From: Porphyromonas sp.
Lineage (GTDB): Bacteria; Bacteroidota; Bacteroidia; Bacteroidales; Porphyromonadaceae
Assembly: GCF_030529325.1 (NCBI RefSeq)
Contig: NZ_JAUMXC010000019.1
Location: 1-37,682, forward strand
DNA length: 37,682 nucleotides
Direction of reading: 5' to 3'
A program made the translations under genes and the position numbers. How positions within the stretch are numbered: the stretch's first letter is position 1; every line of letters starts with the position of its first letter. Shown here in pieces: positions 26,022 through 36,307 of this stretch. The notes beneath the pieces are model-generated. The model saw only the letters and a list, made by a program, of their open reading frames with translations, was not told the origin of the DNA and ran no database searches.

Positions 26022-26393
26022 ATTCAGCCTCATCGTTTGAGAAGTGTGAATTACTTAAATCATATAAAGACACAGCAGGGTGTCACAACATCTCAGATAC
26101 CCCACAAGATTCAGATAGAACTGAATTTTAGTTAGAGAACCTTTTTGATTAGGTTAGACAACCTTCGATCACAAGTTAGACAACCTTTTTCATCAAGTTA
26201 GACAACCTTGTTTTGAATAAACCTCAAATAATGAAGAAAGAGGAAAGGACTTCTTAAGGCAGACGTGAGGCAGATGAAACGTTAATCCTTTTGAGCACAA
26301 AAAAGTATTTTCTCAATCTACCAGATTGACAATCACTTAGAAGAGGACAATAAAAATTCTCATAGTGAATTACGAAAATTACCCACCAAACTC
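26022..26393. other. Intergenic region before tRNA-Gly
   Basis: No gene is seen. The notable content is the four-unit 22-bp repeat at 26130-26217. The remainder has no recognisable structure until the tRNA promoter. Confidence 0.6.
26130..26217 (+). repeat. Four-unit 22-bp tandem repeat with constant 13-bp core
   Basis: The core GTTAGACAACCTT is exact at 26153-26165, 26175-26187 and 26197-26209; the first unit (26131-26143) has one change. Spacing is exactly 22 bp each time, with nine-base variable gaps between cores. One-copy relatives are at 11280-11301 and, on the minus strand, 36621-36633. It is not a CRISPR array: the repeats and gaps are far too short. Confidence 0.85.
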
Positions 26394-26424
26394 TTGCACA
26401 GTCTCAAAAAATGTCGTTACTTTG
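26394..26424 (+). promoter_or_regulatory. Likely promoter of tRNA-Gly
   Basis: TTG (26394-26396) and TTACTTTG (26417-26424) at 20-bp spacing resemble the Bacteroidetes pattern, with one departure in the -7 box. It lies 17 bp before the tRNA 5' end. Confidence 0.45.
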
Positions 26425-26441
26425 CACACGTAAAACAAAAC

Positions 26442-26514
26442 GCGGAAGTAGCTCAGTTGGTAGAGCATAACCTTGCCAAGGTTAGGGTCGCGGGTTCGAG
26501 TCCCGTCTTCCGCT
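26442..26514 (+). tRNA. tRNA-Gly (anticodon GCC)
   Basis: A full cloverleaf can be drawn: acceptor GCGGAAG/CTTCCGC, D stem GCTC/GAGC, anticodon stem TAACC/GGTTA with loop TTGCCAA (anticodon GCC), variable GGGTC, and T arm GCGGG-TTCGAGT-CCCGT. The discriminator base is T and CCA is not encoded. Confidence 0.96.
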
Positions 26515-26520
26515 CTATAA

Positions 26521-26552
26521 AGCCCTTGACAGACATCTGTTGAGGACTTTTT
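26521..26552 (+). terminator. Terminator of tRNA-Gly
   Basis: AGCCCTTGACAGA (26521-26533) pairs with TCTGTTGAGGACT (26536-26548) with one mismatch and two G-U pairs, followed by TTTTG. It begins 6 bp after the tRNA. Confidence 0.7.
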
Positions 26553-26904
26553 GTTTGTACCGTGATTTATCGGTATAAAAAACGCCCCATGCCGAAATTG
26601 ATCGACACAGGACATTTTATCATTCATAGATCGGAGTGCTTTAAGGGGCTTGACCCTCCTGAGAACCCTTCTACCCCAATACTCCATTTTTCCTACTTCC
26701 ATACATAACAAAAGCTGAGGATAGTGGGATGAGTACAGCATCAACGCCAAAGCTCAGTACGAAATTGGCATCTTCCACAGCTAACAGCCACTCAGGCCTC
26801 TAAAAGAAAGGAAGAAGTATCACGCAAACACTGCACAGAGCAACCATAAAGGGTATTAGTTCGGTTTTTACCCTTAAATTGCTTCCAAATGATACACAAC
26901 CAAG
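26553..26904. other. Intergenic region between tRNA-Gly and msrAB
   Basis: No gene or repeat is recognised. A weak hairpin at 26847-26877 (AAGGGTA with TACCCTT) lies just beyond the msrAB stop and could end that transcript, but the following T-run is poor. The open frame crossing the tRNA on the minus strand is a known artefact of tRNA antisense. Confidence 0.5.
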
Positions 26905-28014
26905 TTACTTTTTACTCTTTTTGTTGAAGAGACTCTCATATTCTCCATACCCTTTAGCCTTCAGGCTATCCTTGGGAATGAAGCGCAGAGAGGCACTGTT
27001 GATGCAGTATCTAAGCCCCCCACGTTCGGCTGGTCCATCATTGAATACATGTCCAAGATGAATATCCGCATCTTGACTCCGAACTTCGGTACGGATCATG
27101 CCATGTGTTTTATCCAACTTATTGTAGACAGTCTTATCACCTATAGGCTTTACAAATGCCGGCCAACCACAAGAAGAATGGAACTTATCAAGAGAAGAGA
27201 ACAAAGGTTTTCCACTGACGACATCCACATATATCCCCTCCTCATCAAAGTCCCAGTACTCATTTTCAAATGGTCTTTCTGTACCATTCTCGAGAGCGAC
27301 ATGACGCTGAAGAGGATTCAGTTTTGATATAGCAATCTCTCGAGATGTCATTCCGGGGGCATCAGTTCTCAATCTCTTATCATTTTCAAAGTAATTTGCA
27401 GGACACTTTGCAGTCTTCGCCAAGTAAAACATCTCACGAGGCACGTGACAGTATCCACCGGGATTTTCGACCAAATAATCTTGATGATAGTCCTCTGCCG
27501 GATAGAAGTTTTTCAAAGGGAGCACCTCTACGACTACAGGCTTTGAGAATCGTTTTTGCAATTCTTTCAAACTCTGTTGGATGATATTGATATCGCTTCT
27601 ATCTGTAAAGTAAATACCCGTACGATACTGTGTCCCTACATCTCCTCCTTGCTTGTTGAGCGATACGGGGTCAATGATCTTATACAACATCTCCAAGAGA
27701 AAAGATAGAGAGGTCTTTTCACTGTCATACTTGAGATGAACAGCTTCGACAGCTCCGGTCCTTCCGGAGCATACTTCTCGATAAGTTGGTTTTTCTATAA
27801 GACTATTAGCATAACCAACACTTGTAAAGGTCACGCCATCGATCATCTTGAAATAATGTTCGACTCCCCAAAAGCATCCCCCTGCTATATAAATTTCACG
27901 TTCCATAGTTTTACGTTTCGTAGTTTTTACCAGCTTGGCTCCAAATGTAGTAAATATACCGAAGATTCCACATATTGTGAGTGCAAATAAAGTAAGTCTT
28001 AAAATCTTGTTCAT
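26905..28014 (-). CDS. msrAB: Bifunctional methionine sulfoxide reductase MsrA-MsrB
   Basis: The fusion repairs both stereoisomers of oxidised methionine. After an N-terminal hydrophobic segment (about 4-26), an MsrA domain (about 38-195) has the catalytic cysteine in [11 protein letters not shown] and ends with [12 protein letters not shown]. The MsrB domain (about 225-355) has SSCGWPAF and the catalytic cysteine in LGHVFNDGP...[11 protein letters not shown]. The two CxxC zinc motifs of many MsrB proteins are absent ([10 protein letters not shown] at the first site), as in other MsrAB fusions. The hydrophobic start suggests membrane anchoring or export; an internal ATG at 27906 ([10 protein letters not shown]) would give a cytosolic enzyme. 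Confidence 0.95.
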   Translation of the reverse strand: MNKILRLTLFALTICGIFGIFTTFGAKLVKTTKRKTMEREIYIAGGCFWGVEHYFKMIDGVTFTSVGYANSLIEKPTYREVCSGRTGAVEAVHLKYDSEKTSLSFLLEMLYKIIDPVSLNKQGGDVGTQYRTGIYFTDRSDINIIQQSLKELQKRFSKPVVVEVLPLKNFYPAEDYHQDYLVENPGGYCHVPREMFYLAKTAKCPANYFENDKRLRTDAPGMTSREIAISKLNPLQRHVALENGTERPFENEYWDFDEEGIYVDVVSGKPLFSSLDKFHSSCGWPAFVKPIGDKTVYNKLDKTHGMIRTEVRSQDADIHLGHVFNDGPAERGGLRYCINSASLRFIPKDSLKAKGYGEYESLFNKKSKK

Positions 28015-28081
28015 AGCGATAACGATTGATGTTATGTTTAAAATAATAAATTGGCCTGCTATTATCTTGATTAAGTTTTCG

Positions 28082-28089
28082 TACCTTTG
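28082..28089 (+). promoter_or_regulatory. Bacteroidetes -7 element of hpt
   Basis: TACCTTTG matches TAnnTTTG, 33 bp before the hpt ATG at 28123. No -33 TTG is found at 19-20 bp. Confidence 0.5.
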
Positions 28090-28122
28090 TCAGACTTCTT
28101 TTATTTCTAAAACATAGGGAAT

Positions 28123-28662
28123 ATGAAAAGAGTTCACATAAAAGATCGTGACTTTGAATTATACTTAAAATATGAAACGTTGAGTCCGGAGATAGCTCGA
28201 GTGGCTCGCGAAATAAAAAGAGACCTCGCGGACAAGAATCCATTGTTCGTATGCATACTGAATGGAGCTTTCACATTTGCAGCCGAGCTCATGATTGAGC
28301 TGAATGACAAGTACGAACTAGCATTTGCAAAGTACTCCTCTTACAAAGGGATGGAGTCTACAGGAAACCTTACTGAAGAGGTGGCTCCTGAAGTAGACAT
28401 GAATGGTCGCACCATAGTCATCATAGAGGACCTCGTAGACTCAGGGTTTACTCTACATAAGATAAAGGAATTGTACTTTGAACGTGGAGCTAAGGACATC
28501 AAGATCGCAGTCATGTTGTCCAAGCCGGATGCTCCCAAAGCCGTGGATGTGCTCCCTGACTATGTTGGGATGGAGATACCTAACGACTTTATAGTTGGAC
28601 ACGGTCTCGACTATGACGGACATGGTCGCATGTATAAAGATATATATAAGGTGTGTGAGTAA
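28123..28662 (+). CDS. hpt: Hypoxanthine phosphoribosyltransferase
   Basis: Hpt joins hypoxanthine (and often guanine) to PRPP to give IMP or GMP. The 179-residue protein carries the PRPP-binding loop VIIEDLVDSGFT (about 99-110), the flexible-loop residues in YSSYKGMESTG, and the purine-contacting DYVGMEIPNDFIVGHGLDYDG. It begins a plus-strand run of eight genes; adk follows after 41 bp. A TACCTTTG box precedes it. With Adk, the NCS2 permease and Xpt it forms a purine-salvage set. Confidence 0.95.
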   Translation: MKRVHIKDRDFELYLKYETLSPEIARVAREIKRDLADKNPLFVCILNGAFTFAAELMIELNDKYELAFAKYSSYKGMESTGNLTEEVAPEVDMNGRTIVIIEDLVDSGFTLHKIKELYFERGAKDIKIAVMLSKPDAPKAVDVLPDYVGMEIPNDFIVGHGLDYDGHGRMYKDIYKVCE

Positions 28663-28703
28663 TCTTACTCGCAGGCTATTATCCTAATATCCAATATCAT
28701 TAT

Positions 28704-29288
28704 ATGTTTAACATAGTTGTTTTTGGAGCCCCCGGCTCAGGCAAAGGGACCCAAAGTGATGCGATAAAATCGCACTTCAATCTCTATCATATCTCTACAG
28801 GAGATGTATTGAGACAAGAGATTGCCTTAGGCACTGATACAGGAAAAATTGCCAAAGAATGCATAGACGCCGGACAGCTTGTACCGGATGATATCATCAT
28901 AGAGGTCCTTGCTCATGTACTTGACAAACTTGACCATCAAGATGGTGTGATCTTCGACGGCTTTCCACGTACTGTCGTGCAAGCAGAGGCACTGGATAAA
29001 ATGCTCGGAAGGCGTGGACAAAAAGTGGATGCTCTCGTGGATCTTCAAGTCCCCGAGGATCTATTGGTGGAACGACTCCTCAATAGAGGAAAGATATCAG
29101 GCCGTTCGGATGATAACGAAGAGGCTATACGCCAGCGTCTCGAAGTGTACAGATCTCGTACGATACCTGTAATGGAGTATTACAAGGCTATGGGCAAGCA
29201 TATACCTATAAATGGTGTAGGTGATATCAACGAAATATCTCAAGGAATCATAACATCTCTTGAGACAAAGCTTAATAAAAGGAACTAA
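28704..29288 (+). CDS. adk: Adenylate kinase
   Basis: Adk interconverts ATP + AMP and 2 ADP and is essential for energy balance and nucleotide synthesis. The P-loop is GAPGSGKGTQ (residues 8-17), then the AMP-binding HISTGDVLR and DGFPRTVVQAEAL. At 194 residues, with a short LID (LLNRGKISGRSDDNEEAIRQRL in pieces: LLNRGKISGR, RSDDNEEAIRQR) and no zinc cysteines, it is the short-LID form usual in Bacteroidetes. It lies between hpt and obg. Confidence 0.97.
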   Translation: MFNIVVFGAPGSGKGTQSDAIKSHFNLYHISTGDVLRQEIALGTDTGKIAKECIDAGQLVPDDIIIEVLAHVLDKLDHQDGVIFDGFPRTVVQAEALDKMLGRRGQKVDALVDLQVPEDLLVERLLNRGKISGRSDDNEEAIRQRLEVYRSRTIPVMEYYKAMGKHIPINGVGDINEISQGIITSLETKLNKRN

Positions 29289-29352
29289 CAGCATCCCATA
29301 GATTGTCTTACATCTCGGGGTATTTGAGACAAATTAGAGACAAGTATTATTT

Positions 29353-30519
29353 ATGGCAGAGTCCAATTTTGTAGACTACGTCAAGATATATTGCCGATCC
29401 GGTAAAGGCGGACGAGGGTCATCGCACTTTCGTCGTGAAAAGTATATCCCCAAAGGAGGTCCGGATGGAGGTAATGGTGGCCGTGGAGGGGATGTTTACC
29501 TACGTGGCAACCGCAACTATTGGACACTCCTTCACCTCAAGTATGATCGCCACATCTTTGCAACTAACGGAGAGCCCGGCAGTGCCAAAAACTCCTCGGG
29601 AAAAGATGGGGAAGACGTGTATATAGATGTACCTTGTGGCACAGTTGTATATAATGCTGAAACCGGTGACTATATATGCGATGTAAAAAACGATGGAGAA
29701 GTAATACGTCTGCTCAAGGGAGGAAAAGGAGGCTTAGGCAATACAAACTTTAAGACCCCGACAAATCAAGCTCCACGCTATGCACAGCCGGGAGAGCCCT
29801 ATGAGGAAATGGTTGTGGTCCTTCAGCTAAAACTCCTCGCAGATGTAGGGTTGGTAGGTTTCCCGAATGCCGGAAAATCAACACTGTTGTCGATAGTCTC
29901 GGCAGCCAAACCAAAGATTGCAAACTACCCATTCACAACTCTTGAACCTAACCTTGGTATTGTAACCTACAGGGACGACAGGTCCTTTGTTATGGCTGAT
30001 ATACCGGGTATCATCGAAGGTGCTGCAGAGGGAAAAGGCCTGGGGATAAGATTCCTTCGACATATCGAACGCAACTCTGTGCTCCTTTTCATTATCCCGG
30101 CAGACACAGATGACATAGCAAAAGAGTACAATATCTTACTCAATGAGCTTGAGCAGTACAATCCTGAGCTCATGGGAAAGAATAGAGTGTTGGGCATATC
30201 TAAAGCTGATCTAATAGATGATGAGCTCGAAGATATGCTCCGCCCCACTCTACCTGACGGTATACCTACAGTCTTTTTCTCCGCGGTAACGGGCAAAGGA
30301 GTGCAAACACTGAAAGACCTTATCTGGTCAAGTATCACAACAAACAACTTTCATGATGTTTCACCTATCGTTCGTCGTAATCTTCACTTAGGGATCTCTG
30401 AGGGCATTGACGACGATGATCTTATGGGCTCTGTCTACTATGAAGAATATGAAGATGAAGACTTTGAAGACGAAGATGCAGGTGGAGTGATGCTTGATGA
30501 AGATGGCTTTGAAGGATAA
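29353..30519 (+). CDS. obg: GTPase Obg/CgtA
   Basis: Obg is a ribosome-associated GTPase involved in 50S assembly and stress signalling. The 388-residue protein has the glycine-rich Obg fold (about 1-160, [22 protein letters not shown] in pieces: [23 protein letters not shown]). A G domain follows with [11 protein letters not shown] (G1), [10 protein letters not shown] (G2), DIPGII (G3) and SKAD (G4). The C-terminal tail is very acidic ([15 protein letters not shown]). Its last codons overlap an upstream ATG of the gltX frame, but the probable gltX start is 26 bp beyond. Confidence 0.96.
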   Translation: MAESNFVDYVKIYCRSGKGGRGSSHFRREKYIPKGGPDGGNGGRGGDVYLRGNRNYWTLLHLKYDRHIFATNGEPGSAKNSSGKDGEDVYIDVPCGTVVYNAETGDYICDVKNDGEVIRLLKGGKGGLGNTNFKTPTNQAPRYAQPGEPYEEMVVVLQLKLLADVGLVGFPNAGKSTLLSIVSAAKPKIANYPFTTLEPNLGIVTYRDDRSFVMADIPGIIEGAAEGKGLGIRFLRHIERNSVLLFIIPADTDDIAKEYNILLNELEQYNPELMGKNRVLGISKADLIDDELEDMLRPTLPDGIPTVFFSAVTGKGVQTLKDLIWSSITTNNFHDVSPIVRRNLHLGISEGIDDDDLMGSVYYEEYEDEDFEDEDAGGVMLDEDGFEG

Positions 30520-30544
30520 GCAACAAACAGAATTTAGAAATATC

Positions 30545-32071
30545 ATGTCAAAAAATATGAGCAAAGTCAGAGTAAGATTTGCCCCAAGTCCGACCGGCCC
30601 CCTTCACATCGGAGGAGTACGCACGGCTCTATATAATTATCTATTTGCAAAACAACATGGTGGAGATCTCATCCTCAGAATCGAGGATACAGATTCAGCA
30701 CGCTTTGTTCCCGGAGCAGAGGAGTATATTATTTCATCTCTCGAGTGGCTGGGAATAAAGTTTGACGAAGGTGTTTCATATGGAGGTGATTTTGGCCCAT
30801 ACCGTCAGAGTGAGCGTAGAGACATCTACAGGAAGTATGTTGATCAGCTCTTTAGGGAGGGATTAGCTTACAAATCATATGATACTCCGGAGGAGTTGGA
30901 TGCCAAACGTAAAGAAGTAGAGAACTTCCAATACGATGCTCATACACGTATGGGGATGAAAAACTCCTTGACTCTTACAACTGAAGAGTGCCAAAAACTT
31001 GAAGATAATGGAGTGCCCTATGTCGTACGTCTAAAGATTGAATCTGGACAAGATATCATAGTCAACGACATGATTCGTGGGGAAGTTTGTATCAACTCAT
31101 CCGTACTCGACGATAAAGTGTTGTATAAATCCGTAGATGACCTACCAACATACCATCTCGCAAATATTGTCGATGACCATCATATGGAGGTGACGCATGT
31201 CATCCGTGGAGAAGAATGGATATCATCAGCACCTCTTCACGTCCTCTTGTACAGAGCCCTCGGATGGGAAGATACCATGCCGAAATTTGCCCACTTGCCA
31301 CTACTACTGAAACCGGAAGGGAACGGTAAGTTAAGTAAGCGCGATGGTGATCGCCTTGGATTTCCGGTGTTCCCTCTTGAATGGGTTGCACCGGATAGGG
31401 CCGTGAGTTCAGGTTACAGAGAAAGCGGCTACCTGCCGGAAGCAGTGGTTAACTTCTTGGCACTCCTCGGATGGAATCCCGGGGATGATACAGAAATGAT
31501 GTCAATGGACACACTCATTGCGAAATTTGACCTCGGACGTTGTAGCAAAAGCGGTGCGAAGTTTGACTATGAAAAAGGCAAGTGGTTCAATCATAAGTAT
31601 ATCCAAGAGTATTCTCTTGAGCATCTTGCTGAAGCATGTTTACCCTACTGCCAAAAAGCAGGTTTGGGAGTAACACCTGAACGTTTGACATCAGCTCTGG
31701 CACTAGTACGAGATCGCATTACTCTTCTTCCGGATGTGGTGGACCAAGTGAGCTTTTTATTTTCAGCTCCTACAGAATACGACGAAAAGACTGTACAGAA
31801 GAGATGGAAAGCTGAAACACCAGCCCAAATACAGTCAGCATGTGAAATGCTTGAAGCACTAGAAGATTTTAGCTCGGTAAATCTTGAGGTTCAATTGAAA
31901 GAATGGATCGAGTCCAACGGATACGGTATGGGAGCCGTAATGAACGCATTACGCCTTGCTCTTGTTGGAGCTTCTAAAGGCCCACATATCAATGACATCA
32001 TGTCATTCTTGGGCAAAGAAGAGACGATATCCCGACTTCAACGCAGTATATCAACAATTACTATCAGCTGA
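30545..32071 (+). CDS. gltX: Glutamyl-tRNA synthetase
   Basis: A class I synthetase charging tRNA-Glu; its product is also the substrate of HemA in this window. The 508-residue form starts at [18 protein letters not shown]. The HIGH motif appears as PTGPLHIGG and the KMSKS motif as GKLSKRDGD. The catalytic core continues with [13 protein letters not shown], and the C-terminal alpha-helical domain binds the anticodon. The frame opens earlier at 30494, within obg, but the extra 17 residues are not family-like. Met at 30557 (MSKVRV) is another possible start. Confidence 0.95.
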   Translation: MSKNMSKVRVRFAPSPTGPLHIGGVRTALYNYLFAKQHGGDLILRIEDTDSARFVPGAEEYIISSLEWLGIKFDEGVSYGGDFGPYRQSERRDIYRKYVDQLFREGLAYKSYDTPEELDAKRKEVENFQYDAHTRMGMKNSLTLTTEECQKLEDNGVPYVVRLKIESGQDIIVNDMIRGEVCINSSVLDDKVLYKSVDDLPTYHLANIVDDHHMEVTHVIRGEEWISSAPLHVLLYRALGWEDTMPKFAHLPLLLKPEGNGKLSKRDGDRLGFPVFPLEWVAPDRAVSSGYRESGYLPEAVVNFLALLGWNPGDDTEMMSMDTLIAKFDLGRCSKSGAKFDYEKGKWFNHKYIQEYSLEHLAEACLPYCQKAGLGVTPERLTSALALVRDRITLLPDVVDQVSFLFSAPTEYDEKTVQKRWKAETPAQIQSACEMLEALEDFSSVNLEVQLKEWIESNGYGMGAVMNALRLALVGASKGPHINDIMSFLGKEETISRLQRSISTITIS

Positions 32072-32100
32072 AGATAGGTATCAAAGATGCTCTTTCATCT

Positions 32101-33363
32101 ATGAAAACCCTATTTATGAACATCTACGACATGACACTGAAGATATACTTCGGTGTCATTCGTCTTATATCTTCGCGTCATCGAAAAGCACGGTTGATGA
32201 CAGAAGGAAGAAAAGGATTGTTAGAGAATCTGAAAGAACATAGACAGCCTGGTGATCGCTATATCTGGATACACGCATCTTCGCTAGGTGAGTTTGAACA
32301 AGGACGCCCGCTTATCGAAAAGATCAAGAGTCAACACCCGGAGTACAAGATATGTCTAACATTCTTCTCTCCCTCCGGCTACGAAGTCCGCAAAGACTAT
32401 AAATTGGCAGATATTGTAACATATATGCCATATGATACATCAAAGGAGCTTAAATCTTTTATCAACATCCTTGCACCAGAAAAGGTGATATTCATAAAAT
32501 ATGAGATTTGGCTAAATACCATGTCCTATCTGAAAGCTTGTAACATCCCGACCTATCTTATCTCTGCAATCTTTCGTCCATCACAAATATTTTTTCGACC
32601 CTATGGGCAAATATTTAGAGATGCACTGAAGTCGTATTCTTGGATATTTGTTCAAAACGAAGAATCATTGTCCCTGCTGAAAAATATAGGCATACAAAAA
32701 CTATCTATCGCAGGAGACACACGTACAGACAGGGTGTGGGACATAAAAAACAATGCCCAAAGTGATGACATAGTAGCCAGATTTGTCGAGGAAGCTCATA
32801 ACAATGACCAAGTCATATTATTAGCGGGCAGTTCGTGGGAACAAGATGAAAAAGTGTACCTACCAGCCTGCTTGAAGAATGACAAGATACGTACGATAAT
32901 CGTTCCTCATGAGATCACAGAGAAACATATCCGAGGTATCAAAGAAAGCGTACCGACCGATATAAAGGTAGGACTTCACACTCAAATAAATTCTCCTGAA
33001 GATTCAAAAAACATTGACATACTCGTGGTAGATCGTATGGGGTTGCTATCCTCTCTATATAAGTATGTCGATATCGCATATATAGGAGGAGGATTTGGCA
33101 AAGGGATCCATAATATCCTTGAGGCAGCAGTATACAATCTACCAATACTATTTGGGCCTAACTTTCATAGATTTATGGAAGCCAACGAGTTGATTCGAAG
33201 AGGAGCAGCATTCCCGATACAAAATACCGAAGATGTTACAAAAGAACTTCAACGGCTGACAGATGATATTTATCGCACAAAAACCGGTGAATTGTCTGGA
33301 GAATATATCCGCTCCAATCTCGGATCAACGGAAATCATACTGAGAAGTATTTTCGAAAGATAA
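32101..33363 (+). CDS. waaA: 3-deoxy-D-manno-octulosonic acid (Kdo) transferase
   Basis: WaaA adds Kdo to lipid A precursor on the inner face of the inner membrane, showing that the organism makes LPS or LOS. The 420-residue GT30 glycosyltransferase begins with a short hydrophobic anchor (about 5-23). The N-terminal domain has IHASSLGEFEQGRPLIE with the probable catalytic Glu64, and TFFSPSGYEVRK. The C-terminal domain has the nucleotide-sugar signature YIGGGFGKGIHNILEAAVYNLPILFGPN (in pieces: YIGGGFGKGIHNILE, PILFGPNFHRF). It starts 29 bp after gltX. Confidence 0.94.
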   Translation: MKTLFMNIYDMTLKIYFGVIRLISSRHRKARLMTEGRKGLLENLKEHRQPGDRYIWIHASSLGEFEQGRPLIEKIKSQHPEYKICLTFFSPSGYEVRKDYKLADIVTYMPYDTSKELKSFINILAPEKVIFIKYEIWLNTMSYLKACNIPTYLISAIFRPSQIFFRPYGQIFRDALKSYSWIFVQNEESLSLLKNIGIQKLSIAGDTRTDRVWDIKNNAQSDDIVARFVEEAHNNDQVILLAGSSWEQDEKVYLPACLKNDKIRTIIVPHEITEKHIRGIKESVPTDIKVGLHTQINSPEDSKNIDILVVDRMGLLSSLYKYVDIAYIGGGFGKGIHNILEAAVYNLPILFGPNFHRFMEANELIRRGAAFPIQNTEDVTKELQRLTDDIYRTKTGELSGEYIRSNLGSTEIILRSIFER

Positions 33364-33392
33364 ACTCTTAACGATTATAATAGAAAAATCCT

Positions 33393-34337
33393 ATGAGTTT
33401 TCTCAACATAGACAAATCCAAAGCTCTTGGGCATCTTGCGATTCTAGGTGCCAACGTCATGTTTGCTGTCAATATACCGATAGCAAAAACTCTTGTCGGA
33501 CCGGAGGGTATTCACCCTTTGGCAATCTCATTCACGAGATTTACGGGTGCTATGATATGTTTTTGGCTCATATCACTCTTTCTTCCTAAGGAAAAGGTAG
33601 ACAGAAAAGACCTTATCAAACTTTTCTTCGCAGGGCTATGTGCAGTCGGCATCAATCAGGTCCTCTTTGCCATAGCCTTAGAATATACAACACCACTGGA
33701 CATAGCACTTATCAATACAACCGGTCCCATCTTTACTCTACTTATGGCTACGATCTTTCTTAAAGAGCCTCTCACTCCTCTCAAAAGTATTGGCGTAGGA
33801 CTTGGAGCCGTAGGAGCTATATGGCTTGCCCTTCTCTCTAATAGTGCAGAAAGTATGGGAGGGACGAAAGACATCCGAAGCATCGGGATTCTACTCGTTG
33901 CAATCAGTGTACTTGCCTACGCAGTATACCTCACGGTTTTCAAGGATGTCATCAACAAATATCACCCCATTACACTTATGAAGTGGATGTTTACCTTTGC
34001 GTTTATCCTCACGACACCTTTTTTCCTTCCGATGCTGTTAGAGGCTGATCTAGGTTCGAGATCTCCGGAATTTCTGATGAGATTAGGCTACGTTGTTATA
34101 TTCGCCACCTTTTTTGCCTATCTCCTTATCCCTGTGTCACAAAAGCGGCTACGCCCAACAGTTGTCAGCATGTATATCTACATACAACCTCTAATAGCAG
34201 GCTTAGTGTCCATCATTGTTGGCATGGATGTCTGGCATTGGAACAGGGTTCCGGCCATGCTCTTAATCTTTGTCGGAGTGTATTTAGTGACACAAAGTAA
34301 AAGCAAAAAGGATCTCAGAGGACTACAAAAGAGCTAA
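33393..34337 (+). CDS. EamA/DMT-family membrane transporter
   Basis: A 314-residue inner-membrane protein with about ten hydrophobic segments arranged as two EamA repeats, typical of the drug/metabolite transporter superfamily. The first repeat shows LGHLAILGANVMFAVNIPIAKTL and LEYTTPLDIALINTTGPIFTLL (in pieces: ANVMFAVNIP, INTTGPIFTLL), the second SVLAYAVYLTVFKDVINKY and the closing GVYLVTQSKSKK. Substrates in the family range from amino acids to nucleosides and metabolites, and none can be assigned. It lies 29 bp after waaA and 40 bp before the nucleobase permease. Confidence 0.9.
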   Translation: MSFLNIDKSKALGHLAILGANVMFAVNIPIAKTLVGPEGIHPLAISFTRFTGAMICFWLISLFLPKEKVDRKDLIKLFFAGLCAVGINQVLFAIALEYTTPLDIALINTTGPIFTLLMATIFLKEPLTPLKSIGVGLGAVGAIWLALLSNSAESMGGTKDIRSIGILLVAISVLAYAVYLTVFKDVINKYHPITLMKWMFTFAFILTTPFFLPMLLEADLGSRSPEFLMRLGYVVIFATFFAYLLIPVSQKRLRPTVVSMYIYIQPLIAGLVSIIVGMDVWHWNRVPAMLLIFVGVYLVTQSKSKKDLRGLQKS

Positions 34338-34377
34338 GCCCGATAAACAATTTATCCCACAACCTATACTCTATCTT

Positions 34378-35697
34378 ATGAGCAAAACACCATCAACAGA
34401 TCTAATTTATGCAGTAGATGACAGGCCACCATTCAAAGATGCTCTTTTTGCTGCACTTCAGCATCTTTTGGCCATTTTTGTTGCAATCATAACGCCTCCA
34501 CTAATCATTGCAGATGCATTGTCTCTTGACCCTGAGACCAAAGCCTTCCTGATCTCCATGGCTCTCTTTGTGTCCGGGATTTCGACATTTATTCAGTGCC
34601 GAGGTGTAGGTGGCATAGGAGCAAGGTTACTATGTGTACAAGGCACGAGTTTTTCATTTATCAGTCCCATCATAAGTGCCGGCCTTGCAGGAGGCCTGCC
34701 ACTAATCTTTGGATGTACCATCGCAGCAGCTCCTATAGAAATGATTGTGAGCCGAGTGTTCAAGTACGTCAAACACATCGTCACTCCTATAGTATCAGGT
34801 ACCGTCGTACTTCTCATCGGGCTATCTCTCATCAAAGTAGGCGTTGTTGCTTGTGGAGGCGGATTCGACGCTATGGGAGATGGGACTTTCGGACATTGGC
34901 ACAATCTTCTTGTGGCCGGATCTGTATTGGTATCTGTTCTCTTCTTTAATAAGATGAAGAATAAGTATCTCCGCATGAGTTCGATTGTTCTCGGTATAGT
35001 AGTTGGATATGTCGTTGCCATGTCACTCGGCATGGTAGACTACAGTCTCATCGAGGGTGCAAAGACATGGAAACTCAATGCACCTCTACCCTTTAAGTAT
35101 GGTTTTGACTTTGAATGGGGTCACTTCATAGCCCTTGGTATCATATACTTGATTACCGCCATTGAGGCTTCCGGAGATGTCACAGCCAACTCCATGATAT
35201 CAGGGCTAAAGATAAGTGGTGACAGCTACCTCAAAAGGATTTCTGGTGGAGTTATGGCTGATGGATTCAACTCTCTACTCGCCGGGGTATTCAACTCTTT
35301 TCCTAATTCCATATTTGCTCAAAACAACGGCATCATCCAGCTCACCGGGGTTGCCAGTCGTTATGTAGGTTATTTCATAGCAGCCATGCTGATCATCCTC
35401 GGGCTATTTCCCCAAGTTGGTGTTATCTTTTCGATGATGCCGGATCCGGTTTTGGGTGGTGCGACTCTGCTTATGTTTGGGACAGTTGCAGCAGCAGGTA
35501 TCCGTATACTTGCATCTCAGGAGATCGATCGTAGGGCCATCATGGTCATAGCTCTCAGTTTGTCTATGGGTCTCGGAGTCGAACTTGTACCGGAGATCGT
35601 CAAAGCCTTACCCGAAGGTATTCGTGGCATCTTTGCATCCGGGATATCCACAGGTGGAATCGTGGCGATCCTTGCCAACTCAATCTTCAGAAAATAA
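34378..35697 (+). CDS. NCS2-family nucleobase (xanthine/uracil) permease
   Basis: A 439-residue inner-membrane nucleobase:cation symporter-2 protein with 12-14 hydrophobic segments. Recognisable parts are [16 protein letters not shown] near the N-terminus, the substrate-site region [17 protein letters not shown], and the family motif [18 protein letters not shown]. The xanthine phosphoribosyltransferase gene starts 8 bp after its stop, which argues for a xanthine or purine substrate over uracil. No purine riboswitch fits in the 40-bp gap upstream. Symbol withheld because specificity is inferred from context. Confidence 0.92.
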   Translation: MSKTPSTDLIYAVDDRPPFKDALFAALQHLLAIFVAIITPPLIIADALSLDPETKAFLISMALFVSGISTFIQCRGVGGIGARLLCVQGTSFSFISPIISAGLAGGLPLIFGCTIAAAPIEMIVSRVFKYVKHIVTPIVSGTVVLLIGLSLIKVGVVACGGGFDAMGDGTFGHWHNLLVAGSVLVSVLFFNKMKNKYLRMSSIVLGIVVGYVVAMSLGMVDYSLIEGAKTWKLNAPLPFKYGFDFEWGHFIALGIIYLITAIEASGDVTANSMISGLKISGDSYLKRISGGVMADGFNSLLAGVFNSFPNSIFAQNNGIIQLTGVASRYVGYFIAAMLIILGLFPQVGVIFSMMPDPVLGGATLLMFGTVAAAGIRILASQEIDRRAIMVIALSLSMGLGVELVPEIVKALPEGIRGIFASGISTGGIVAILANSIFRK

Positions 35698-35705
35698 ATC
35701 AAGTT

Positions 35706-36278
35706 ATGGAACTTCTCAAAAGACGTATAAAGCAAGACGGAAAATGTTTTTCCGGAGGCATCCTGAAAGTAGACAACTTCATCAATCATCAGATGGATCC
35801 TGATCTGATGTATGAGATAGCGCTCGAATTTCAACGCCTCTATAAAGACTCCGGAATCAACAAAATCGTGACCATAGAGGCCAGTGGCATAGCACCTGCT
35901 ATTATGACAGGGTACGTGATGAAGCTCCCTGTGGTATTCATCAAGAAAAAGCAACCCAAAACAATGGAAGATATAATCTCTACCACCGTGCACTCATTTA
36001 CTAAGGATAGAGATTATACTGTATGTATATCCAAGAGCTTCCTGACTCCTGAGGACAAGGTGCTCTTCATTGACGACTTCCTTGCCTTTGGCAATGCAGC
36101 TCTCGGCGCAAAAAACCTTATAGATCAAGCCGGTGCGACGGTGGTCGGCATGGGATTTATCATCGAAAAAGCTTTTCAGGACGGAGGCAAAGTCCTGCGA
36201 GATCTTGGCATAAGGGTCGACTCACTGGCTATCATAGACTCGCTGGAGAATTGCTGTATCTCATTCCAAAAAGACTAA
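35706..36278 (+). CDS. xpt: Xanthine phosphoribosyltransferase
   Basis: Xpt converts xanthine and PRPP to XMP, feeding guanine nucleotides. The 190-residue protein has the family start [28 protein letters not shown], and the PRPP-binding loop [15 protein letters not shown] (about 119-133), as in the Bacillus-type enzyme. It is tightly coupled to the permease (8-bp gap), so uptake and salvage are made together. A terminator follows at 36308-36344, ending the plus-strand run. Confidence 0.95.
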   Translation: MELLKRRIKQDGKCFSGGILKVDNFINHQMDPDLMYEIALEFQRLYKDSGINKIVTIEASGIAPAIMTGYVMKLPVVFIKKKQPKTMEDIISTTVHSFTKDRDYTVCISKSFLTPEDKVLFIDDFLAFGNAALGAKNLIDQAGATVVGMGFIIEKAFQDGGKVLRDLGIRVDSLAIIDSLENCCISFQKD

Positions 36279-36307
36279 GAAATAACATACACAACCCAAT
36301 CACTATT

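Noticed and set aside
26130-26217. Possible CRISPR array
   Set aside because: The 13-bp core and nine-base gaps are too short, and no cas genes are present.
26379-26750. Open frame of 123 codons on the minus strand across tRNA-Gly
   Set aside because: Its middle (EDGTRTRDPNLGKV) is the antisense of the tRNA, a well-known false ORF pattern.
34338-34377. Purine riboswitch before the NCS2 permease
   Set aside because: Only 40 bp are available and no aptamer stems can be drawn.
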